Positions 24,132 to 30,986 of a stretch of DNA of 58,183 nucleotides are shown in pieces. The notes under the pieces were generated by a model. The model was not told the origin of the DNA. It saw only the letters and a list, made by a program, of their open reading frames with translations, and ran no database searches. This stretch comes from PSLL01 sp964389705 (lineage in GTDB: Bacteria; Desulfobacterota_D; UBA1144; Nemesobacterales; CSP1-2): contig CAYMEO010000004.1 of the NCBI GenBank assembly GCA_964389705.1, positions 1-58,183 on the forward strand, read 5' to 3'. Position numbers and translations under genes: made by a program. Every line of letters begins with the position of its first letter. Position 1 is the first letter of the stretch.

Positions 24132-26594
24132 TTAAACGTCCAGATTCCTTACATTGAGTGCGTTTTTCTCAATAAATTCCTTTCTCGGTTCGACCTGATC
24201 GCCCATAAGTATTGTAAATATTTCATCGGTTTGCACGGCGTCTTCAACCTTTACCTGCTTGAGCACTCGGGTTTCAGGGTTCATTGTAGTCTCCCAGAGT
24301 TGCTCCGGATTCATTTCACCAAGCCCCTTGTACCTCTGTATAAACATTCCCTTCTTTCCAAGCGAAAGTATGTGCTCTGTGACCTCTTTCAGGCTTCCGA
24401 GCCTTGTTTCATTGCCGTCTTCCTGTATGAAATAAGGCGGATTGCCCACGAGCTTTATAGTTTCATGTAGCTTTCTAAGCTCGATAAAATCAGGGGAGTT
24501 TAGAAAATCAAAGTCAATTACGGTGCTTCTTATTCTTCCATTTTCTTTAAAATGGTAAATAATTCTTAAGCAATTATGCTCCTCGTCTTCTTCTAGGTTC
24601 CAATCAATTGCCATGATCTGCGGGTAGTGTTTTTCAATCCATCTCTTGATTCCTTTGAGGTGTTCATCGAGTTCCGACTCATTTTCAATCTTTAGGTAAC
24701 TCTTTCTAAAGCCTTCTCGACTTGCAAACGCGTCAACTATCCTTGGATCCCTTCCCCATCTGCTGAGTCTCTCAAGGATTCTTCCATAGGATATAGACTT
24801 CTTTATAATTTCAAGGAGCCTATCCCCTTTTATCTCTCTAGATTCACTCTCGCGATTTACCTTTAGGCTTACCCCATCAATTCCTATTTGAAGGAGATAG
24901 TTTTCAAACTCGTGGTCGTCTTTTAGGTATCTCTCCTCCTTTCCGCGCTTGATCCTATAAAGCGGGGGTTGAGCTATGTAGAGATGTCCTTTTTCAATAA
25001 TTTCCGGAACCTGTCTATAAAAGAACGTAAGAAGTAGAGTTCTAATATGAGAGCCGTCCACATCGGCGTCGCTCATAAGTATTATTCTGTGATAACGGAG
25101 TTTCGATATATCAAAATCGTCGCTTCCAATTCCTGTGCCAAGCGCAGTAATCATAGTCCTTATCTCTTCATTGCTAAGCATCTTATCAAACCGTGCCTTC
25201 TCAACGTTGAGGATCTTTCCACGAAGAGGAAGAACCGCCTGATTATATCTAATCCTTGCCTGCTTTGCTGAACCACCGGCAGACTCTCCCTCGACTATAA
25301 AGAGCTCACAATACTGCGGATCACGCTCTTGGCAGTCGGCGAGCTTTCCGGGAAGAGAGCCTGAATCAAAGGCGTTTTTTCTTCTCGTAAGCTCACGTGC
25401 CTTTCTTGCGGCCTCTCTTGCCCTTGCGGCCTCTACGGCTTTTTCAACGATTTTTCTCGCAACAGAAGGGTTTTCTTCAAAAAAGGTCCCAAGCTTTTCG
25501 TTGAGAAGGGCTTCTACTACCCCTTTGACCTCGGTATTGCCGAGCTTTGTCTTTGTCTGTCCCTCAAACTTCGGGTTCGGGAGTTTGACGCTTATTACTG
25601 CCGTAAGGCCCTCTCTTGTGTCTTCCCCGGTTAAGGAGATCTTTGCATTCTTAAGAATCCCCTGATCCTCGGCATATTTATTTATAGTTCTTGTGAGTGC
25701 ACCTCTAAATCCGGTAAGGTGCGTGCCGCCTTCAATATTGTTTATGTTATTTGCGTATGAGAATATAGTTTCCGTATATCCATCATGGTATTGAAGGGCA
25801 ACTTCTACGATAATATCGTCTTTTTCGCCAGAGACATATATGGGCTTTGGATGAAGCGTATTTTTATTCTTGTTTAGCTCTTGGACAAATGCGACTATTC
25901 CGCCTTTGTAGTAAAATTCTTGCTCCCTTGAGTCGCGCTCATCGGTGAGCTTTATTCTAAGGCCGCTGTTTAAGAATGCGAGCTCTCTTATTCTCTGGGC
26001 AAGTGTATCGTAGTTAAACTCACTTACCTCAAAAATCTTAGAATCCGGCTTAAATCTAATTTTAGTTCCGCTTCTTTTAGTCTTTCCAGTTTCTTTCAGC
26101 TCTGTAACAGGTTCTCCCCTTTCATATTTTTGATACCATACCTTTCCGTCTCTTCTTATTTCTAGTAGGAGGTATTCGGAGAGGGCATTTACGACCGTGA
26201 CCCCCACGCCGTGTAGACCGCCTGAGACTCTATATACCTTGCCATCGAATTTCCCTCCGGCATGAAGCATAGTCATAATCACCTCGGCTCCGGGCTTTCC
26301 CGTTTCTTTATGGATATCTACCGGAATCCCACGTCCATTATCTTCAACCGTTATACTTCCGTCTGCATGGATTGTTACACTTATCTCATCACAGAATCCT
26401 GCTAAGGACTCATCTACACTGTTATCAAGAACCTCAAAGACAAGGTGATGGAAGCCCCTTGTACTTGTGTCGCCGATGTACATATCGGGGCGTTTTCTCA
26501 CGGCCTCTAGCCCGGGAAGGACTTTGATTGCTTCAGCGGTATACGGATTGTCTTCCCTATTGGATCTTTCCTCTGAGCCCTTTTCTATCTGCAA
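24132..26594 (-). CDS. gyrB: DNA gyrase subunit B
   Basis: GyrB is the ATPase subunit that drives negative supercoiling. The 820 residues contain the GHKL ATPase motifs (LDNSVDESLAG, DNGRGIPVD, GGLHGVGVTVVNALS), the transducer lysine region, the TOPRIM EGESAGGSAKQAR and DADVDGSHIRTLLL, and the tail IQRYKGLGEMNPEQLWETT. Between about 570 and 735 there is the long insert found in Gram-negative GyrB. I accept a TTG start at 26594, which has GGAGGT eight bases upstream. It is a single gene, not next to dnaA, dnaN, recF or gyrA here. Confidence 0.96.
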   Translation of the reverse strand: MQIEKGSEERSNREDNPYTAEAIKVLPGLEAVRKRPDMYIGDTSTRGFHHLVFEVLDNSVDESLAGFCDEISVTIHADGSITVEDNGRGIPVDIHKETGKPGAEVIMTMLHAGGKFDGKVYRVSGGLHGVGVTVVNALSEYLLLEIRRDGKVWYQKYERGEPVTELKETGKTKRSGTKIRFKPDSKIFEVSEFNYDTLAQRIRELAFLNSGLRIKLTDERDSREQEFYYKGGIVAFVQELNKNKNTLHPKPIYVSGEKDDIIVEVALQYHDGYTETIFSYANNINNIEGGTHLTGFRGALTRTINKYAEDQGILKNAKISLTGEDTREGLTAVISVKLPNPKFEGQTKTKLGNTEVKGVVEALLNEKLGTFFEENPSVARKIVEKAVEAARAREAARKARELTRRKNAFDSGSLPGKLADCQERDPQYCELFIVEGESAGGSAKQARIRYNQAVLPLRGKILNVEKARFDKMLSNEEIRTMITALGTGIGSDDFDISKLRYHRIILMSDADVDGSHIRTLLLTFFYRQVPEIIEKGHLYIAQPPLYRIKRGKEERYLKDDHEFENYLLQIGIDGVSLKVNRESESREIKGDRLLEIIKKSISYGRILERLSRWGRDPRIVDAFASREGFRKSYLKIENESELDEHLKGIKRWIEKHYPQIMAIDWNLEEDEEHNCLRIIYHFKENGRIRSTVIDFDFLNSPDFIELRKLHETIKLVGNPPYFIQEDGNETRLGSLKEVTEHILSLGKKGMFIQRYKGLGEMNPEQLWETTMNPETRVLKQVKVEDAVQTDEIFTILMGDQVEPRKEFIEKNALNVRNLDV

Positions 26595-26798
26595 ATTACA
26601 CTACCTCCATTAATAATAAAAAAGCTAATAAATATTACCACAAAATAGGCTAAACGTAAAGGAAAATCAAAGGTTTTATAGGGGCACAAGGGGGACTGCT
26701 TTGATCAATTTAATGAACTATCCCATTAAGGTGGGGGTAGGTTTTTTAGGGCACATTGTTGATGAACTCAGAAATTGTAGGCACGGTATATTGTTTGC

Positions 26799-27353
26799 CT
26801 AAACCTTTGGCGGCGTGATTCCCATCTGTTTCTGATATTTCCCCTTTTTATCGGCATAAGACACCTGGCAGACTTCATCGGCTTCAAAGAAAAGAACTTG
26901 GGCTATTCCCTCATTGGCGTAGATCTTGGCAGGAAGCGGTGTTGTATTTGAGATCTCAAGTGTGACAAACCCTTCCCATTCGGGCTCAAATGGGGTCACA
27001 TTTACAATTATTCCACAGCGTGCATAAGTGGACTTCCCAACACAGAGCGTGATTACGCTTCTTGGGATTCTGAAATATTCAACCGTTCTTGCAAGGGCAA
27101 ATGAGTTGGGGGGAATTATACAGACGTCGGATTTAATTGATACAAAAGATTTTTCGTCAAATCCCTTTGGATCAACAACGGTATTGTAAACATTTGTAAA
27201 AACCTTAAACTCATCGCTTACCCTGATGTCATACCCATATGCGGACAGCCCGTAGGATATAACGCCTCTTGTCATCTGCTCTTCGACAAACGGCTCAATC
27301 ATCTTGTGCTCAATGGCCATCTGTCTTATCCAGTGATCGGGTTTTACACCCAT
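26799..27353 (-). CDS. dcd: dCTP deaminase
   Basis: Dcd deaminates dCTP to dUTP as the source of dUMP for thymidylate synthesis. Signatures are GLSAYGYDIRVSDEF (about 35-49), CVGKSTYARCGIIVNVTPFE and EGFVTLEISNTTPLPAKIYA with the catalytic glutamate, followed by GIAQVLFFEAD. The 184-residue length is usual. The ATG has AAAGGAG upstream, and a TTGAGT/TAGTAT promoter lies at 27396-27424. It is divergent from rpsB across a scaffold gap and 204 bases downstream of the gyrB start, with no other gene between. Confidence 0.95.
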   Translation of the reverse strand: MGVKPDHWIRQMAIEHKMIEPFVEEQMTRGVISYGLSAYGYDIRVSDEFKVFTNVYNTVVDPKGFDEKSFVSIKSDVCIIPPNSFALARTVEYFRIPRSVITLCVGKSTYARCGIIVNVTPFEPEWEGFVTLEISNTTPLPAKIYANEGIAQVLFFEADEVCQVSYADKKGKYQKQMGITPPKV

Positions 27354-27395
27354 TATCCGTTTGCTCCTTTCGGAAAATTTTGAAATCGGAAATGG

Positions 27396-27424
27396 ATACT
27401 ACCATAGTTGTAGATATTACTCAA
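27396..27424 (-). promoter_or_regulatory. Predicted dcd promoter
   Basis: Read on the minus strand, TTGAGT (27424-27419) and TAGTAT (27401-27396) are 17 bases apart. The -10 box lies about 43 bases before the dcd ATG. The -35 box falls inside the 23-bp repeat next to the gap. Confidence 0.5.
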
Positions 27425-27548
27425 TNNNNNNNNNNNNNNNNNNNNNNNNNNNNNNNNNNNNNNNNNNNNNNNNNNNNNNNNNNNNNNNNNNNNNNNNNNN
27501 NNNNNNNNNNNNNNNNNNNNNNNNNCATAGTTGTAGATATTACTCAAT
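27403..27548. repeat. 23-bp direct repeat flanking the gap (27403-27425 and 27526-27548)
   Basis: The last 23 bases before the gap and the first 23 after it are identical: both begin CATAGTTGTAG and end ACTCAAT. Both copies touch the N run exactly. The simplest explanation is two contig ends that overlap but were joined by a fixed-size gap, in which case the gap is not real. A tandem repeat is the alternative. Confidence 0.9.
27426..27525. other. Assembly gap, 100 N
   Basis: Exactly 100 unknown bases, a conventional scaffold filler, so the true distance is not known. Because the flanks are identical for 23 bases, the real sequence may simply be continuous with one copy of that segment. Confidence 0.98.
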
Positions 27549-27566
27549 TCATAATCTTATTGAGTA
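27541..27566. other. Inverted repeat at the right side of the gap
   Basis: TACTCAAT (27541-27548) and ATTGAGTA (27559-27566) are perfectly complementary around ten bases. The left arm is also the end of the 23-bp direct repeat. It could be an operator for the divergent dcd/rpsB promoters or a hairpin. Its position upstream of a long leader makes a terminator unlikely. Confidence 0.4.
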
Positions 27567-27695
27567 GGAGGCAGGGCGTTAATCGCAGATTCTCAGGTTC
27601 AATGCCACTTTAGTTTGTTTGATTTAACTTGAAAAGAGGGCTTTTTTATGTTATTCAAATATGGTTTAAGCGCCTTTTAGTAAAGGGAGGAATTT

Positions 27696-28583
27696 ATGGT
27701 TGAAGATACACAGGTTGGAGATGTAATTAGTATGAAACAACTCCTCGAGGCTGGGGTTCATTTTGGACATCAGATAAGCCACTGGAATCCGAGAATGAAG
27801 CCCTACATATTTGGCAGTAGAAATGGGATTCACATTATTGACCTTCAGCAGACAGCGAGTCTTTTCAAAACGGTCTATAGCTTTGTAAGAAACATTGTTG
27901 CCGATGGAGGAAAGATCCTATTTGTGGGAACAAAAAAGCAGGCTCAGGGAATCATATCGGAAGAAGCGATAAGATGCGGAATGCCTTTCGTAAATACCCG
28001 ATGGCTTGGTGGTACCCTTACGAATTTTAGCACTATCCGCTCAAGGGTTGATTATCTACTTGAGCTTAAAAAAATGGCTGAAGAGGGGCAACTAGAGCTC
28101 CTTCCTAAAAAGGAGGTAAAAGGGCTCAAAAGGGAGATTCAGAAACTTGAGTATCTACTGAGTGGAATAATCAATATGAAGAGACTTCCTGAGGCTATTT
28201 TTGTTATTGATACAAAAAAGGAATACACGGCGGTTCGCGAGGCGAAAAAACTCGGCATTCCTGTTATAGCAGTAATAGATACGAACTGCGATCCATCAAA
28301 CGCTGATTTCCCTATACCTGGCAACGACGACGCTATAAGGGCGATAAAGCTATTTGCATCAAAGATAGCGGACGCATGTATTGAGGGAAGACACATATAT
28401 GATCAAAGGGTGCTCTCAGGCGAGGTCGCGCAGAGGGAGGAGGAAGAGATGCCAGTCGTAGTGGAAAGAAAGGTATTTGTATTTAAGGAATACGGGGAAG
28501 AGATTGAGACTGAAGAGAAACCAATTCCTGCAGCGCTTCAGGAGGAATCGGGTGAGATCGAGGAGGAGACTGATAATGGCTGA
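27696..28583 (+). CDS. rpsB: Small ribosomal subunit protein uS2
   Basis: S2 binds late to the 30S subunit. The product opens with MKQLLEAGVHFGHQISHWNP and contains FVGTKKQAQGII, NTRWLGGTLTNFSTIRSR and GIPVIAVIDTNCDPSNADFP. At 295 residues it is longer than the usual 240-260 because of an acidic C-terminal extension (about 240-295) rich in glutamate. AGGGAGG precedes the ATG. It overlaps tsf by 8 bases, so S2 and EF-Ts synthesis is probably coupled. Confidence 0.97.
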   Translation: MVEDTQVGDVISMKQLLEAGVHFGHQISHWNPRMKPYIFGSRNGIHIIDLQQTASLFKTVYSFVRNIVADGGKILFVGTKKQAQGIISEEAIRCGMPFVNTRWLGGTLTNFSTIRSRVDYLLELKKMAEEGQLELLPKKEVKGLKREIQKLEYLLSGIINMKRLPEAIFVIDTKKEYTAVREAKKLGIPVIAVIDTNCDPSNADFPIPGNDDAIRAIKLFASKIADACIEGRHIYDQRVLSGEVAQREEEEMPVVVERKVFVFKEYGEEIETEEKPIPAALQEESGEIEEETDNG

Positions 28584-29187
28584 TATTAAGGCACATATGG
28601 TAAAGGAGTTGAGAGATAGAACCGGAGCGCCGTTTCTTGATTGTAAGAAGGCCCTTGAAGAGGTAAAGGGCGATTTTGAAAAGGCCGCTGAGATTCTCAG
28701 AATTAAGGGACTTGCAAAAGCGGCAAAGAAGGTGGGTAGAGAGACTCCAGAAGGGGTGATAGCCTCTTATATTCATGCAGGCGGTAAGATTGGCGTTATG
28801 GTTGAGGTAAACTGCGAAACGGATTTTGTTGGGAGAAATGAGGAATTTCAAAGATTGGCAAAAGAGATAGCTATGCAGATTGCAGCCACAAATCCGAGGT
28901 TTATAAGTCGTGAAGACGTGCCTGAGTCTGTTCTCCTTAAAGAAAAGGAGATAATGAAGGCTCAAGTGATGGAGTCCGGAAGGCCTGAGAGTGTGGCGGA
29001 TAAGATTGTTCAGGGAAAGCTTGAGAAATTCTATGAAGAGGCATGCCTTCTTGAACAGGCATATATTAGAGACCCTAAGATTAAGATCCGTGACTTGCTC
29101 AGTGGAGCAATTGCTCAGTTAGGAGAGAATATAGTCATAAGGAGATTCATAAGGTATCAACTGGGCGAATCTCTTGAGGATAAGTAA
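28576..29187 (+). CDS. tsf: Translation elongation factor Ts
   Basis: EF-Ts is the nucleotide exchange factor for EF-Tu. The start ATG 28576 lies inside the end of rpsB. The 203-residue product begins with the UBA-like domain (VKELRDRTGAPFLDCKKALE) and has the TDFVGRNEEF motif typical of the core. It is the short form with a reduced core domain, as in Thermus and many deep lineages, compared with 283 residues in Escherichia coli. Its stop overlaps the pyrH ATG by one base. Confidence 0.96.
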   Translation: MADIKAHMVKELRDRTGAPFLDCKKALEEVKGDFEKAAEILRIKGLAKAAKKVGRETPEGVIASYIHAGGKIGVMVEVNCETDFVGRNEEFQRLAKEIAMQIAATNPRFISREDVPESVLLKEKEIMKAQVMESGRPESVADKIVQGKLEKFYEEACLLEQAYIRDPKIKIRDLLSGAIAQLGENIVIRRFIRYQLGESLEDK

Positions 29188-29930
29188 TGAACCCTCTAGA
29201 TGCACTGCCAAAGCCTAAGTATAAGAGAATCCTTCTGAAATTGAGTGGTGAGGCGCTTCAGGGTGAGGAGCCATACGGAATAAGTCCGAGCGTATTGGAA
29301 ACGGTTTCGGAGGAGATAAAGGATGTCTATACCCTTGGTGTAGAGACAGCGGTTGTAATAGGTGGGGGGAATATATTCAGAGGAGTAGCAGGTGCCTCGA
29401 CCGGGATGGATAGGTCTACTGCTGATTACATGGGCATGCTTGCCACTGTAATTAACGCCCTCGCACTTCAAGACTCTCTTGAGAGAAAAGGCATTATGAC
29501 AAGGGTTCAGACGGCTCTTGAAATCAAGCAGGTTGCAGAACCATACATAAGAAGAAGAGCAATCAGACACCTTGAGAAAGGCAGGGTTGTCATACTTGCT
29601 GCAGGGACGGGAAATCCTTTTTTTACAACCGATACTGCCGCAACCCTAAGGGCACTTGAGATTGGTGCCGAGGTCATTCTTAAGGCTACTAAGGTTGACG
29701 GTGTATATGATAGAGATCCAATGAGGTATGAAAATGCTACTAAATTTAAGGAACTGAGTTATATGGAGGTTCTCAAGCGCGAACTTAAAATCATGGATGC
29801 CACTGCTATATCACTATGTATGGAAGGAGACATTCCAATTATAGTCTTTAACCTATTTGATCACGGCAACATAAAGAGAATTGTTGTGGGTGAGGAGATA
29901 GGAACGACTCTAAGGAGTGTCCGGCAATGA
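29187..29930 (+). CDS. pyrH: UMP kinase
   Basis: PyrH phosphorylates UMP to UDP and belongs to the amino-acid kinase fold. Visible motifs are RILLKLSGEALQG near residue 14, VIGGGNIFRG, GMDRSTADYMGMLATVINAL, GTGNPFFTTDTAA and LKATKVDGVYDRDP. The 247-residue length is normal. It sits between tsf and frr in the classical rpsB-tsf-pyrH-frr order, overlapping tsf by one base and frr by four (ATGA), which points to one tightly coupled transcript. Confidence 0.97.
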   Translation: MNPLDALPKPKYKRILLKLSGEALQGEEPYGISPSVLETVSEEIKDVYTLGVETAVVIGGGNIFRGVAGASTGMDRSTADYMGMLATVINALALQDSLERKGIMTRVQTALEIKQVAEPYIRRRAIRHLEKGRVVILAAGTGNPFFTTDTAATLRALEIGAEVILKATKVDGVYDRDPMRYENATKFKELSYMEVLKRELKIMDATAISLCMEGDIPIIVFNLFDHGNIKRIVVGEEIGTTLRSVRQ

Positions 29931-30496
29931 ACGGTAAGAGTCTAAATGAGATTATTGAGGATATGAAAAAAAAGATGAATAAGTCTCTCGATGTGTTTAA
30001 AACGGAGCTTACTAAGGTAAGAACGGGAAGGGCATCTACGTCTCTTGTTGAGCACATAAAAGCCGATTATTACGGAACCCAGACTCCTATTGGTCAGCTC
30101 GCCACAATTTCGGTTCCGGAGCCGAGAACCATAGTAATTCAGCCCTGGGATATAAGCGCTATTGCAAGCATAGAGAGGGCGATTAGGCAATCCGATCTCG
30201 GAGTGAATCCTACAAACGATGGAAAAGTGATAAGGATAGCTGTTCCCCATCTTACTGAAGAGAGAAGAAAAGAGCTTGTAAGACACATAGGTAAAGTGGC
30301 TGAAGAGTATAGAGTTGCAATAAGGCAGATAAGAAAGGACACAAACACACTGGTCAAAGAGGCAGAGAAAGAAAAAAGGATACCAGAAGATGAGGTTAAA
30401 AAAAACCTAAATAAGATTCAAGAGATTACTGACGATTTTATAAAGAAGATAAACGAAACTCTGCAAAAGAAAGAAAAGGAAATAATGGAATTTTAG
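29927..30496 (+). CDS. frr: Ribosome recycling factor
   Basis: RRF splits post-termination ribosomes with EF-G. The 189-residue protein shows KVRTGRAS, the proline-rich hinge YYGTQTPIGQLA, IQPWD, NPTNDGKVIRI and PHLTEERRKELV, all typical, with the long helices of domain I at both ends. Its ATG overlaps the pyrH stop. It closes the operon. The 182 bases that follow contain no convincing terminator or gene. Confidence 0.97.
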   Translation: MNGKSLNEIIEDMKKKMNKSLDVFKTELTKVRTGRASTSLVEHIKADYYGTQTPIGQLATISVPEPRTIVIQPWDISAIASIERAIRQSDLGVNPTNDGKVIRIAVPHLTEERRKELVRHIGKVAEEYRVAIRQIRKDTNTLVKEAEKEKRIPEDEVKKNLNKIQEITDDFIKKINETLQKKEKEIMEF

Positions 30497-30678
30497 AGTG
30501 TCCCCGGTAAGTACTTTTCTGAATATAATTTAATCAGGAGTCAATAACTTTATTTTGGTTTTATAATTATTGTAATTGTACTGCCTTATCCGGCATCAGT
30601 ATGTACCGGTGTCAGAATTGATATGGTTGTACTTACTCTGATAAATTCTTTAAAAACTAGCGGATAAAATAGTCTGCG

Positions 30679-30909
30679 ATGAGAGGTTATCTTATATCTA
30701 TTTTTATATATATCTTTATGATAGCGACCATTGTATCAGCCATCTGTGCTCTGTCCTTAATCGTTTTTCTCCTACGCTATAGTTTTGCTACGGTAGGTGA
30801 AACGGAACGAAGGGTAGCTCATTATATTTTAATTATTTTTATGAGCGGTGTTATAATGGTTCCTGTATCCCTCTACATTGCAGATAAGCTAGAGAGGATT
30901 AAGAGTTAG
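30679..30909 (+). CDS. Small two-span membrane protein, unknown function
   Basis: The 76-residue product has two hydrophobic spans (about 5-32 and 47-67) separated by a short polar loop containing ETERR, and ends with a basic tail. I do not recognise a family. The ribosome site is weak. It lies 77 bases before a soluble histidine kinase on the same strand, so it could share a transcript and supply a membrane partner, but this is inference. A chance hydrophobic frame in AT-rich DNA cannot be excluded. Confidence 0.45.
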   Translation: MRGYLISIFIYIFMIATIVSAICALSLIVFLLRYSFATVGETERRVAHYILIIFMSGVIMVPVSLYIADKLERIKS

Positions 30910-30986
30910 GAAAACCAGGGCCTTATATAGGAATGGTAGCGAAATTTTCCCTCTTGGTTTATAATTTGTAGGAGAGGGATGGGTAA

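Larger units (their letters stand above)
27354..27695. promoter_or_regulatory. dcd-rpsB divergent region containing a scaffold gap
   Basis: This stretch has no gene. It carries the minus-strand dcd promoter, 100 unknown bases, a 23-bp direct repeat abutting the gap on both sides, an inverted repeat at 27541-27566, and the leader of the rpsB operon with AAAGGGAGGAA just before the rpsB ATG. A weak TTGAAA/TATTCA pair with 17-base spacing (about 27630-27660) could be the rpsB promoter. Confidence 0.6.

Noticed and set aside
26595..26798. Short inverted repeat followed by a T-run (CCCA...TGGG, about 26730-26750) as a terminator
   Set aside because: The 4-bp stem is too short, and on the plus strand no gene ends before it.
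27396..27425. Cas12a-like CRISPR repeat (CTAC...GTTGTAGAT) beside the gap
   Set aside because: Only the short hairpin core resembles a Cas12a repeat; there are just two copies touching the gap, no spacers, and no cas genes nearby. A contig-end overlap is simpler.
27567..27610. Possible 3' fragment of a tRNA before rpsB (GGTTCAAT-like T-loop)
   Set aside because: The bases flanking the T-loop-like sequence cannot form a T-stem, and no acceptor or anticodon arm can be drawn.
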